Shown here: one piece after another, positions 51,031 to 59,111 of the stretch
How positions within the stretch are numbered: position 1 is the stretch's first letter
Layout: each line of letters opens with the position of its first letter
Origin: Collinsella sp.
GTDB taxonomy: Bacteria > Actinomycetota > Coriobacteriia > Coriobacteriales > Coriobacteriaceae
NCBI GenBank assembly: GCA_019414205.1
Contig: DXML01000011.1
Coordinates: 1-64,000, forward strand
Length of the DNA: 64,000 nucleotides
Direction of reading: 5' to 3'
Notes under the pieces: model-generated
The model's input: only the letters and a program-made list of their open reading frames with translations
What the model was told of the DNA's origin: nothing
Databases searched by the model: none
Made by a program: the position numbers and the translations under genes

Positions 51031-51474
51031 CTAGAAACCGCTTACGTCCGAACGCTCCCAGCTAGCAACCTGGTCGGGAGACACCGTACCCAGCGCCTCG
51101 AACTTCCAGGAGCCGCCCGCCTTCAGATGATTGGTGTTTGCAAGAGCCGTTCCAACCTGGTTGCCATCGGCATCATACAGAACATACTCAATCTGAATGT
51201 AGCTCTTTTCCTTGTCCGTGTTATTGGTAAGCGTGCCCGTGATCTTATAAGCAAACTGACTGGAGGTGTCTTCAGCCTCGTCAGCAATGGTATACGGTTC
51301 TTGTGATTCTTTTTGCTCCTCAGCCTGCTGTGTCACCTCGGCAGGTTTTGCCGAATCGCTCGCAGACGAATCAGTTGAATTGCCACCCATGTAGCCCACG
51401 GCACCGACGATAACCAGCACCACGATGACGCCTAGGACAATCTTGCCGATCGGCTTCTTTCCCTCTTTTGCCAT
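51031..51474 (-). CDS. Membrane-anchored FxLYD-like domain protein
   Basis: The protein has 147 residues. A basic start and one hydrophobic segment ('IVLGVIVVLVIVGAVGYM', about 12-29) anchor it in the membrane. A Ser/Glu/Gln-rich linker precedes a beta-rich extracellular domain with 'YKITGTLTNNTDKEKSYIQIEYVLYD' style repeats and 'GGSWKFEALGTV', as in FxLYD domains. Function is unknown. It begins after an inverted repeat (about 51482-51533) in its promoter region. Confidence 0.7.
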   Translation of the reverse strand: MAKEGKKPIGKIVLGVIVVLVIVGAVGYMGGNSTDSSASDSAKPAEVTQQAEEQKESQEPYTIADEAEDTSSQFAYKITGTLTNNTDKEKSYIQIEYVLYDADGNQVGTALANTNHLKAGGSWKFEALGTVSPDQVASWERSDVSGF

Positions 51475-51638
51475 TATTCATCCTTCCTACGATCCGGCTA
51501 CCGTGCCGGCACACAGCACATCGTAGAAAGGATTGAACTTGAATTCATTAGCTGAGGGCTAAGGTTGCGGTAAACGGCCAATGCAGCTATCCAGACGCCG
51601 AGCAAACGCACTTTGCGTGACCGTCTGCTGGCAGCGCA

Positions 51639-51968
51639 TCAACCCACCGTGACGGATTTCCCGGTAAAGGCACTGATCATCATTAGGACAAAGAACACCA
51701 GGTAGCTGATGCTCAATAGGTACGCAATGATCAGGAAGACGACCCAGCCGACATTGGTCTTACCGTCGGCGCGGCGCTGCTCGCGAGAACGGCACAGCCA
51801 GACCGTCACGCCGATGGCGGTGATAAACAGTACGAGTGCCACCGCAGCCAGCCCAGCAAACACAAACATCACGCCAATGCTCACAGCGATGACCGGAAGC
51901 AGCAGCAAACCGCATCCGCATCCACCCGGACTATATACGGCAGACTGTCGGCGTCGTTCCATCGTCAC
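51639..51968 (-). CDS. Small hypothetical membrane protein
   Basis: The protein is 109 residues with about three hydrophobic segments after 'YSPGGCGCG'. No known domain is recognised. The GTG start at 51968 overlaps the stop of the M20 gene (GTGA), with an ATG two codons further as an alternative. So it is coupled to the amidohydrolase. Function is unknown. Confidence 0.6.
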   Translation of the reverse strand: MTMERRRQSAVYSPGGCGCGLLLLPVIAVSIGVMFVFAGLAAVALVLFITAIGVTVWLCRSREQRRADGKTNVGWVVFLIIAYLLSISYLVFFVLMMISAFTGKSVTVG

Positions 51969-53152
51969 TCCAAGCCAAGCAATCGTTTGTAGACATCGAG
52001 GCCTTTGAGTAGGATTTCCTCGTCAAAGAGCATGGTATCAGTGTGAAGGGCGCTCGTGGCATAGGCGGGACAGCCATCCGAATCGATCGGATTATCTTGT
52101 CCCTCCGGCACGCCCGTACCCAGGAGGAAGAACACGCCTGGCAGATGGCGCTGATAGAAAGCGAAGTCCTCGGCAATCAGCAAAGGCTCATCCACGAGTT
52201 GCAGCTCGGACAAGACAGGCGCAATGTGGGCGAACAGCTCGGGGTCGTTATCGACCGGCGGATAGCCCTCGGCAAAATCGAGGTCATATGTGCAGCCCGT
52301 TGCGGCGCAGGCATCGTCCAGCACGCGGCGCACGCCCTCGCGCGCGCGGTCGAACATGTCGTCCGTAAACACACGTAGGCTGCCGGCAACATGGGCCTCC
52401 CCCGCCACCGCATTGCAGACGGTGCCGGCCTGCAGCAGGCCGAACTTACCAATGCAGGGCTCGTCGACACCCAACTCGTCCATGAGCTCGCGCTCGGAAA
52501 CCAAGAACTTGGCAGCCGCCAGCGCCGCATCGTGCGACTCCTCGACCGGAACGCCATAGGTCTTAGCGATATGGATGCTCGTGCCATGGATATGAATGTG
52601 TGTCTCACTCGAACGCGCCAGCAACGGACCGGAGCAGCTCGCCAACGTGCCGGCGGGCAGATCGGGCCACACGTGGAAGCCGAAGATGCGATCCACCCCG
52701 TAGCGCTCGAACACGCCGCTCTCGCACACCGTCTTGGCACCACCAGTCGTCTCCTCGGCCGGCTGAAACACAAAGAGCACATTGCGCTTAATGGCGCCCG
52801 GCTGCTCACGGATCGTACGGTCGACAAAGGTTGCCGCCGAAAGCGCCATGGCCATGTGTCCATCGTGCCCGCAAGCATGCATCTTGCCGGGATGGGTCGA
52901 AGCGAACGCTGCCCCCGTTGCCTCGGCAATGGGCAGCGCATCCATATCGGCGCGAATCGCCGTGGCATGCGCGGCGCCAACGCCAGCGTCGAAGAAAGCG
53001 CAGACGCAGCTGGGGCACGGATGGGTCACCTCGCAGGTGAGCGGTGCCAACACGCCCTCGATATAGGCGATCGTCTGCGGAAGATCGAAGTCGAGCTCCG
53101 GGATCCTGTGCAAGTCGCGGCGGTAGCGACAGAGTTCTTGGAGCTCGGCCAT
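51965..53152 (-). CDS. M20 family amidohydrolase
   Basis: This 395-residue zinc or manganese peptidase is of the HipO / N-acyl-L-amino-acid amidohydrolase branch. 'LCRYRRDLHRIPELDFDLPQT' opens it, 'ATAIRADMDALPIAE' and 'MHACGHDGHMAMAL' carry metal ligands, and 'LLIAEDFAFYQRHLPGVFFLLG' lies near the end. It may act on N-acetyl amino acids or on indole-3-acetyl or hippurate-like amides. In the acetylase lysine pathway an N-acetyl-diaminopimelate deacetylase of this family is needed, and the lysine operon is divergent just next to it. That role is a fair candidate. Confidence 0.87.
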   Translation of the reverse strand: MAELQELCRYRRDLHRIPELDFDLPQTIAYIEGVLAPLTCEVTHPCPSCVCAFFDAGVGAAHATAIRADMDALPIAEATGAAFASTHPGKMHACGHDGHMAMALSAATFVDRTIREQPGAIKRNVLFVFQPAEETTGGAKTVCESGVFERYGVDRIFGFHVWPDLPAGTLASCSGPLLARSSETHIHIHGTSIHIAKTYGVPVEESHDAALAAAKFLVSERELMDELGVDEPCIGKFGLLQAGTVCNAVAGEAHVAGSLRVFTDDMFDRAREGVRRVLDDACAATGCTYDLDFAEGYPPVDNDPELFAHIAPVLSELQLVDEPLLIAEDFAFYQRHLPGVFFLLGTGVPEGQDNPIDSDGCPAYATSALHTDTMLFDEEILLKGLDVYKRLLGLE

Positions 53153-53302
53153 ATTGGTTCCTTTCGAAGGTGCGCGTCGGCTGCTATCTATTGTGCCGCA
53201 AGATTGCTACACCCTTATTTCCAGCATATCCCTGCATTTTTTAAACGTTATATACGAATACTCTTGTTTGGTAAAGTGCAACGTGGTAGGGTCGTTACCA
53301 CT

Positions 53303-53446
53303 TGATAGAGGCGCGGGCACGAAGAGCCGCGGGCGAGCCGGCAGGCTTTGACCCCGCGGGGAGGCGAAACCCGCCGAACTGGGTTTTTCGGGCACGAACA
53401 GCCTGGTGGGCCTGCGGGAAACACCCGCAGGACTGTCTGCAGCAAT
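53303..53446 (+). ncRNA. Lysine riboswitch (L box)
   Basis: The leader shows the lysine aptamer layout: GATAGAGGCGCGG, then GAAGAGCC, then GAGGCGAAACCCGCCGAA, later AGCCTGG...CCTGCGGGAAACACCCGCAGG, and the closing ACTGTC, which can pair with GATAG. It directly precedes a lysine biosynthesis operon. Binding of lysine should lower lysA-dapA expression. Confidence 0.88.
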
Positions 53447-53452
53447 GCGGGA

Positions 53453-53531
53453 GCGCTATCCGGACATTGGGTCCACGCTATGTGGATTCGATGCGCAGGT
53501 AGCGCCGTCTGGATAGCGAGGTTTACGGGAT
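53453..53531 (+). promoter_or_regulatory. Riboswitch expression platform over lysA start
   Basis: CGCTATCCGGAC (from 53455) pairs with GTCTGGATAGCG (to 53518), and the 3' arm runs into the GCGAGG ribosome site ahead of the ATG at 53532. No T tract is seen, so control at translation rather than by termination is likely. Confidence 0.55.
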
Positions 53532-55841
53532 ATGTCATTGACTCCCAACGAGGCATATGCGGCCAAGCAGCCGTTTGTGGACAAGGAGACGCTCGAGCAT
53601 ATCGTCGAGCAGTTCCCCACGCCGTTTCATCTATACGACGAGGCGGGCATCCGCCGCAACATGCAAGAAGTGCGCGACGCCTTTGCATGGAACCCGGGCT
53701 TTAAGGAATACTTTGCCGTCAAGGCCAACCCCAACCCGGCGCTCATCTCCATTCTCAACGAATACGGCTGCGGCTGCGATTGCTCGAGCTATACCGAGCT
53801 CATGATCGCCCGCTCACTGGGCATCACGGGACACGACATCATGTTCTCGTCCAACGACACGCCGGCTGCCGACTTTGAGCTCGCCGACAAGCTGGGGGCC
53901 ATCGTCAACTTTGACGACATCAGCCACATCGAGTTCTTTGAGCACGTTGCGGGGCCCATCCCCAAGACGGTCAGCTGCCGCTTTAATCCGGGTGGCCTGT
54001 TCCAGCTCTCCAATGGCATCATGGATAACCCCGGCGACTCCAAGTACGGCATGACCACCGAGCAGCTCTTCGAGGCCTTTCGCACGCTCAAGGCCAAGGG
54101 CGCCGAAAACTTTGGCATCCACGCATTCCTTGCCAGCAACACCGTCACCAACGACTACTACCCCAAGCTCGCGCGCATCCTCTTTGAGCTTGCCGTGCGC
54201 CTGGAGCGCGAGACCGGCGCACACGTCGCCTTTATCAATCTGTCCGGCGGCGTCGGCATCCCCTACCTGCCCGAGCAGCAGGCCAACGATATCCATGCCA
54301 TCGGCGAAGGAGTGCATGCGGTCTACGACGAGATTCTGGTTCCCGCCGGCATGGGCGATGTGGCAATCTGCACCGAGATGGGCCGCTTTATGATGGGCCC
54401 CTACGGCTGCCTGGTCACCAAGGCCATCCACGAGAAGCAAATCTACAAGGACTATATCGGTGTCGACGCAAGCGCCGTCGATCTGATCCGCCCTGCCATG
54501 TATGGCGCCTACCACCACATTACGGTGATGGGCCAGCCGGGTGGCTCCGACAAGACCGCGGCGCCTGTCACAAACACGTACGACATTACGGGCAATCTGT
54601 GCGAGAACAACGACAAGTTCGCCATTGATCGCGAGTTGCCGCATATCGACATGGGCGACCTGCTCGTGATCCACGATACCGGCGCCCATGGCTACTCCAT
54701 GGGCTACAACTACAACGGGCGCCTGCGCTCCGCCGAGGTGCTGCTGCGCCCCGATGGCTCGGCCGACCTTATCCGCCGCGCCGAGCGCCCAGGCGATTAT
54801 TTTGCCACACTCGATGTGCTGCCGTGCGGCCGAGAGCTGCTGGCCAAGTCGCGTGCCGAAAGCGCCCGTCGCCGCGCCCAGGACGAACGCCTGGCCGTCG
54901 CCGCTCAGTGGAACAAACGCATCCAGATCGCGGAAGCGAAGGAGAAGAACATGGACATCCGCAATCTCGAGGGCTCAATCGTCGCCCTCGTCACGCCGTT
55001 TAAAAAGGACGGCAGCGTCGACTTCGACGCGCTCGAGCGCCTTATCGATTTCCACCTGCAGAATGGCACCGACGCTATCCTCACCCTGGGCACCACCGGC
55101 GAGAGCGCCACGATGACCGATGACGAGGACAACTCCGTTGTCGCCGCAGTGGTCAAGCAAGTTGCAGGACGCGTCCCCGTCATCGCCGGCTCTGGCTCCA
55201 ACTCCACGCAGACCATGCTCACCAAGTCGCTCACCTACCAAGGCCTGGGCGCCGACGGCCTGCTGCTCATCACCCCCTACTACAACAAGTCCAATGAAGA
55301 GGGTATCTATCAGCACTTTAAGACCGTCGCGGATGCCGTAGATATCCCCTGCATCCTGTACAACATCCCCGGCCGCTGCGGCTGCGGCATCAGCGAGCGC
55401 AACGTAGAGCGCTTGGCCGCGCACCCCAACATCATGGGTATTAAGGAAGCCTCGGGCAACGTCGCCTACGCGGCCAAGATCGCCCACCTGCTGTCCGACG
55501 ACTTCCGCATGTACTCGGGCGAGGACGCCCTCACCGTGCCGCTCATGAGCCTGGGTGCCTCGGGAACCATCAGCGTGTGGGCCGATGTTCAGCCGCAGCT
55601 CGTGCACGACATGTGCCGCGCCTATCTGGACGGTGACGTGGAACGCGCCCGCGATATCCAGATTGCCGGTCAACCGCTCATCAACGCCCTCTTTAGCGAG
55701 GTCAACCCCATCCCCGTCAAAGAAGCGCTCGCCCAGATGGGTATGATCGAGGCAAACTACCGCATGCCGCTGTGCACCATGGCCAACGACACGCGAGCCG
55801 CACTTACCGATGCTCTGAAGGGAGCTGGTCTGCTTGATTAA
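53532..55841 (+). CDS. LysA-DapA fusion: DAP decarboxylase and dihydrodipicolinate synthase
   Basis: One 769-codon frame joins two lysine enzymes. Residues 1-473 are diaminopimelate decarboxylase: PLP Lys64 in 'EYFAVKANPNPALIS', 'NLSGGVGIPY', 'EMGRFMMGPYGCLVTKA' and 'NNDKFAIDRELP'. Residues 474-769 are 4-hydroxy-tetrahydrodipicolinate synthase: 'TLGTTGESATM', Tyr610 in 'CILYNIPGRCG', and Schiff-base Lys638 in 'GIKEASGNV'. Both are complete. A basic helical linker (about 435-473) joins them with no stop codon. A ribosome site and ATG at 54951 within the frame could also yield free DapA. The riboswitch upstream and dapB and dapH downstream confirm the pathway. A base error removing a lysA stop cannot be excluded. 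Confidence 0.9.
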   Translation: MSLTPNEAYAAKQPFVDKETLEHIVEQFPTPFHLYDEAGIRRNMQEVRDAFAWNPGFKEYFAVKANPNPALISILNEYGCGCDCSSYTELMIARSLGITGHDIMFSSNDTPAADFELADKLGAIVNFDDISHIEFFEHVAGPIPKTVSCRFNPGGLFQLSNGIMDNPGDSKYGMTTEQLFEAFRTLKAKGAENFGIHAFLASNTVTNDYYPKLARILFELAVRLERETGAHVAFINLSGGVGIPYLPEQQANDIHAIGEGVHAVYDEILVPAGMGDVAICTEMGRFMMGPYGCLVTKAIHEKQIYKDYIGVDASAVDLIRPAMYGAYHHITVMGQPGGSDKTAAPVTNTYDITGNLCENNDKFAIDRELPHIDMGDLLVIHDTGAHGYSMGYNYNGRLRSAEVLLRPDGSADLIRRAERPGDYFATLDVLPCGRELLAKSRAESARRRAQDERLAVAAQWNKRIQIAEAKEKNMDIRNLEGSIVALVTPFKKDGSVDFDALERLIDFHLQNGTDAILTLGTTGESATMTDDEDNSVVAAVVKQVAGRVPVIAGSGSNSTQTMLTKSLTYQGLGADGLLLITPYYNKSNEEGIYQHFKTVADAVDIPCILYNIPGRCGCGISERNVERLAAHPNIMGIKEASGNVAYAAKIAHLLSDDFRMYSGEDALTVPLMSLGASGTISVWADVQPQLVHDMCRAYLDGDVERARDIQIAGQPLINALFSEVNPIPVKEALAQMGMIEANYRMPLCTMANDTRAALTDALKGAGLLD
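54939..54953 (+). promoter_or_regulatory. Internal ribosome site and ATG of dapA within the fusion
   Basis: AAGGAG (54939-54944) lies six bases before ATG 54951. The codons that follow, 'MDIRNLEGSIVALVTPF', form the usual N terminus of DapA. A relic of a separate gene, or a live second start giving free DapA of 296 residues. Confidence 0.65.
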
Positions 55842-56574
55842 GACCATCATTATGGGAACGGGCCGCATGGGCTCGCTCATCCGCACTACCGCCGAAGGCA
55901 TTGTCGACGCCGCCGGTCAGCCCGTTTTCGACATCGTCGCCCAGATCGGTTTCGATCTGTCCGAGCTCGAGAGTGCCCCGGCAGCCGACGTCATCATCGA
56001 CTTCTCGAACGTCGTGACCTTCGATGCCGTCGTCGCCTATGTCGAGCGCACGGACGCGGCGTTGGTCTCGGGCACCACGGGCTACACGCCCGAGCAGATG
56101 GATCGCCTGCGCGAGCTGGGTCAGAACGCCCGCGTCATGCACTCCGGCAATTACTCCATCGGCATCGCGGCCCTGCGTCATCTGGTGGCACAGGCCACGC
56201 GTGAGCTGCCCGGCTTTGACTGCGAGATTGTCGAGACGCACCACAACCAAAAGGCCGACGCCCCCAGCGGCACCGCGAAGCTACTGCTCGACGCCGTCGT
56301 CGAAGCCGAGCCCGAGGCAGGTTACCACCCCGTCTATGGCCGCGAGGGCATGTGCGGCGCACGCGACCCCAAGGAGATCGGCATGCACTCGCTGCGCGGT
56401 GGCACTGTCGCCGGCGTGCACGAGGTGAGTTTCTTTGGCCAGGACGAGGAGGTCACGCTCACACACCGTGCCACGAGCCGCCAGATCTTTGTCAACGGCG
56501 CCCTGGCCGCCGCCCAGAAGCTCATCACCCGCGACCCCGGCTTCTACACCTTCGACCAGGTCATGTTTGCCTAA
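55834..56574 (+). CDS. dapB: 4-hydroxy-tetrahydrodipicolinate reductase
   Basis: The second reductive step of DAP and lysine synthesis. The protein has 246 residues. 'IIMGTGRMGSLIRTT' is the NAD(P)H site, 'VDFSNVV'-like 'IIDFSNVVTFDAV', 'LVSGTTGYTPEQ' and 'CEIVETHHNQKADAPSGTA' are canonical, the last with the catalytic His and Lys. The start is TTG 55834, overlapping the end of dapA by eight bases with a GGGAG site ahead, so coupled. A 'DFSNV' in place of 'DFTxP' is a small variation. Confidence 0.94.
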   Translation: MIKTIIMGTGRMGSLIRTTAEGIVDAAGQPVFDIVAQIGFDLSELESAPAADVIIDFSNVVTFDAVVAYVERTDAALVSGTTGYTPEQMDRLRELGQNARVMHSGNYSIGIAALRHLVAQATRELPGFDCEIVETHHNQKADAPSGTAKLLLDAVVEAEPEAGYHPVYGREGMCGARDPKEIGMHSLRGGTVAGVHEVSFFGQDEEVTLTHRATSRQIFVNGALAAAQKLITRDPGFYTFDQVMFA

Positions 56575-56613
56575 CCAGGTATCAACCGTATCCACGAAAA
56601 GGAGAAACAGCAT

Positions 56614-57333
56614 ATGAGTAACGCAGCCGAGATGGATGCACAGGAGATTATCAACTACATCGCCACCGCGCCCAAGAAAACGCCCGTCAAACTGTACGTG
56701 CGCGAAAAGCCGGGCATGAAGGTCCAGTGGGGCAATGCGCACGTCTACGGCGGTCATCGCGGCAAGACCGTCTTTGGTAACTGGGATGAGCTTAAGACCA
56801 TCCTGGTCGCCAATGCCGATTCCATCGACTACTACGACGTAGAGAACGACTGCCGCAACTCCGCCGTGCCCATGCTCGACCTCAAGGGCATCAACGCCCG
56901 CATCGAGCCGGGCGCAATCATCCGCGACCGCGTCGAGATCGGCGATCGCGCCGTCATCATGATGGGTGCCATCATCAACATCGGCTCCGTCATCGGCGAA
57001 GGCTCCATGATCGATATGGGCGCCGTGCTGGGCGGCCGCGCCACCGTGGGTAAGAACTGCCACATCGGCGCCGGCGCCGTGTTGGCAGGCGTCGTAGAGC
57101 CCGCCAGCGCCACGCCCGTCATCATCGAGGACGATGTCATGATCGGCGCCAACGCCGTGGTCCTGGAGGGCGTGCACGTAGGCAAGGGCGCCGTCGTTGC
57201 CGCCGGCGCCGTGTGCGTCGAGGACGTCCCCGCCGGCGCCGTCGTGGCCGGTGTCCCCGCCCGCGTCATCAAGATGCGCGACGAGAAGACCGACAGCAAG
57301 ACCGGCCTGGAAGAGGGCTTACGTCAACTGTAG
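56614..57333 (+). CDS. dapH: Tetrahydrodipicolinate N-acetyltransferase
   Basis: This 239-residue acyltransferase of the left-handed beta-helix (hexapeptide) family is the acetylase branch enzyme of DAP synthesis. The N-terminal 'AQEIINYIATAPKKTPVKLYV' and 'YYDVENDCRNSAVPMLDLKGINARIEPGA' (in parts) match DapH rather than the succinyl DapD. Hexapeptide repeats cover about residues 90-215. It closes the operon lysA-dapA, dapB, dapH. Use of the acetylase branch implies an N-acetyl-DAP aminotransferase and a deacetylase elsewhere. Confidence 0.9.
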   Translation: MSNAAEMDAQEIINYIATAPKKTPVKLYVREKPGMKVQWGNAHVYGGHRGKTVFGNWDELKTILVANADSIDYYDVENDCRNSAVPMLDLKGINARIEPGAIIRDRVEIGDRAVIMMGAIINIGSVIGEGSMIDMGAVLGGRATVGKNCHIGAGAVLAGVVEPASATPVIIEDDVMIGANAVVLEGVHVGKGAVVAAGAVCVEDVPAGAVVAGVPARVIKMRDEKTDSKTGLEEGLRQL

Positions 57334-57334
57334 G

Positions 57335-57471
57335 GTTACGCGGTTTTACCAAACCGCGTAACTAGCCGACGCTGCAAACGCCCCAGAGCGGCAATCTGAC
57401 GTTCAGTCGTCGGGCATGACCAAAAGGTCAATGCCCTCCTCTTTCACGTCACCTTGCTCGCTCTGGGGCGT
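57335..57471 (-). ncRNA. Structured element family A, copy 2
   Basis: Read on the minus strand it is the same as copy 1 at 5401-5538: a P1 stem, the near-identical 68-base interior, the linker TTGCAGCGTCG and a hairpin with loop TTTGGTAAAA (57335-57362). P1 has four pairs changed with compensation, the inner hairpin one, and the second hairpin has a different stem sequence that still pairs. It starts directly after the dapH stop. In the dapH sense, the last stem is followed by TTTTCG, so it could also end that operon. The IS110-type element begins ten bases beyond. Confidence 0.5.
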
Positions 57472-57494
57472 TTTCGCTCATATGACCCAATCCG

Positions 57495-57757
57495 CTGTCA
57501 AGAGCCACAATGGCCCCGCCGACCGCTTGCAATCGGTCGGCGGGGCCTGCCGTTGAACCCGTCCCGGTCCGCCCCCGGCATGTCGTCGACGCCTTCGGCT
57601 CAGTCTCATATCCGCGGATACCGCTCCGGCGGCCCGCAATCCTCTCCTTCGGTGGGGCTCCCCAAGTCTGACTACGCGCATGCGGCCGCCGCCGCGCGCC
57701 CAGCGAAAGCGGGGGTATCCCCGAAGGCTGCCCGGCTCGCCGGGACGGGGGCTATGT
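57495..57757 (-). ncRNA. Non-coding IS110 end, candidate bridge RNA region
   Basis: These 263 bases lie after the transposase stop, on its strand. They hold a very stable hairpin GGCCCCGCCGACCG / CGGTCGGCGGGGCC (57512-57547) and several smaller ones (for example TCCGCGGATACC and GGGGTATCCCC). In IS1111-group elements the guide (bridge) RNA is encoded at the end downstream of the transposase. The location and structure fit; loops matching donor and target were not worked out. Confidence 0.4.
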
Positions 57758-58879
57758 CTATTCGGTTGCCTCCCGGCACATCGCGCCGAGGGCCCACAGC
57801 CACCTCACGAGCTCGGCGGCGGTGGCGGCGTTCGCCTTCGCCTGGGGCATGCCCCTGGCGAGCATCTCCTCGCGGCGCCGGAGCAGGCGCTCGGAACCCT
57901 TCCTCCCGTGCATCCTTACCTCGAGCGGGACGCCGCTGCCCTTGGGCATCAGCTTCGGTTGGTGGCTCGCTTGGACGTAGCTCCAGGACCCCTCGACAGC
58001 CAACCTCCTGACGAGGGCGTTGCCGGCCCCGCTGATCCCGCCGAGGCGCACGGAGTCCGCGCTCGACCTCTGCTTCGGGGCGAGGCCGAAGTAGGACGTC
58101 ACCTGCCTGCCGGAGCGGAACCTCGAGAAGTCGCCGACCTCGGACGCGAAGGCGGCGGCGAGCGCGAACCCGCACCCCTTGATCGACTGGAGTGCCTCGA
58201 CCTCCGCCGAGAGGGGGCCCGCCGCGACGGCGGCCCTGTACTCGGCGAGGAGATCGTCGCGCGTCTCGGCGGCCGCCTCGACCTCGCTCCTCAGCGCCGC
58301 CAGCGCCCGGATGCCGCCGTCGTCGGCGGGCCGAACCTTGTCGAGCCACCTGAGGAAGTCGTACGTCCAGTACTTCCGGGGGTTTCCGGCCGGCGTCGTG
58401 CCGCCGTAGGCGTAACCCCGGCGGGCGAGGAACGCCAGGAGCCGCTGCTTCGCCGCCGCGAGCCTCGCGGTCGCCGCGTCGTGGGCCCCGGCGAGGTCCC
58501 TGAGCCCCTCGATCTCGGGGGACGGCACCCATACCGGGGAGATATCGTGCGACAGTATCGCCTTGGCCATCCTGGCCGCGTCGTTGCGGTCGTTCTTGGA
58601 CGAGAAGTCTGCCGCCGACCTCGGGACCTTGGAGACGGCCGCGACGACGCAGTCGACGCCGAGCCCGGAGAGCTCCCTCTGCGGGGCGAAGCCGAGGTAG
58701 CCGCTCTCGTAGGCGGCGAGCGACGGGCCCGGGAAGCCCGACATCCACTCCGCGACCTCGCCCCACGGGTTGCCGCGGAACCTCCTCGTCACTGTCTCGC
58801 CCGTCTCCGCGTCGAGCGCGCAGACGGTGGTGGACCTGAGGTGTACGTCCATTCCGAAGGCGGTAGAATATCTAGGCAC
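57758..58879 (-). CDS. IS110 family transposase
   Basis: This 373-residue recombinase has an N-terminal RuvC-like DEDD domain: 'AFGMDVHLRSTTVCALDAE' (Asp), 'YESGYLGF' (Glu) and 'SKNDRNDAARMA' (Asp, Asp). The C-terminal Transposase_20 domain has 'LQSIKGCGFALAAAFASEVGDFSRF' (core) and 'YFGLAPKQRSSADSVRLGGISGAGNALVRR' with the Ser region. No frameshift or stop, so it may be active. Codons are very GC-rich. Confidence 0.93.
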   Translation of the reverse strand: MPRYSTAFGMDVHLRSTTVCALDAETGETVTRRFRGNPWGEVAEWMSGFPGPSLAAYESGYLGFAPQRELSGLGVDCVVAAVSKVPRSAADFSSKNDRNDAARMAKAILSHDISPVWVPSPEIEGLRDLAGAHDAATARLAAAKQRLLAFLARRGYAYGGTTPAGNPRKYWTYDFLRWLDKVRPADDGGIRALAALRSEVEAAAETRDDLLAEYRAAVAAGPLSAEVEALQSIKGCGFALAAAFASEVGDFSRFRSGRQVTSYFGLAPKQRSSADSVRLGGISGAGNALVRRLAVEGSWSYVQASHQPKLMPKGSGVPLEVRMHGRKGSERLLRRREEMLARGMPQAKANAATAAELVRWLWALGAMCREATE

Positions 58880-59047
58880 GGGAGCCTCCCAACCTCGTTG
58901 CGGCGCGGCTGCGCCTCTGGCACTTCAACAACATTGTCGCAGCCCCGACCCGCGGTCACGAGCGGGGGCTCCTGTCGTTTCCGTGCCCTCGGATTGGGTC
59001 ATAGTGTCTGACTTATGCTCAACCAGTAGCGAAATTAAGCCCCAAGT

Positions 59048-59084
59048 AAAAAGGCCGAAGCCCTCATCCGAGGCTTCGGCCTTT
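59048..59084 (-). terminator. Intrinsic terminator of the YejK-like gene
   Basis: AAAGGCCGAAGCC pairs with GGCTTCGGCCTTT around a short loop; the minus strand continues into TTTT. It lies about 30 bases after the stop of the 59112 gene. Confidence 0.85.
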
Positions 59085-59111
59085 GCTTTCCCGCTGTAGG
59101 CGTAACGCAAC

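Larger units (their letters stand above)
57482..59002 (-). mobile_element. IS110 family element (IS1111-like), complete
   Basis: The 13-base inverted repeats ATGACCCAATCCG (57482-57494) and CGGATTGGGTCAT (58990-59002) bound a 1,521-base unit with one transposase gene. Inverted repeats near the ends are typical of the IS1111 subgroup, as is a long non-coding stretch downstream of the gene. True ends may lie a few bases outside. The insertion lies beside structured element A copy 2, in keeping with the habit of this family to target folded or repeated sites. Confidence 0.75.

Noticed and set aside
53532..55841. Two separate genes lysA and dapA
   Set aside because: No stop or frameshift is present between them in this sequence, so one frame is reported, with the internal start noted.
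57680..59011. Plus-strand open frame opposite the IS110 transposase
   Set aside because: The minus-strand frame has clear DEDD transposase motifs; the plus frame is Arg/Pro/Gly-rich noise.
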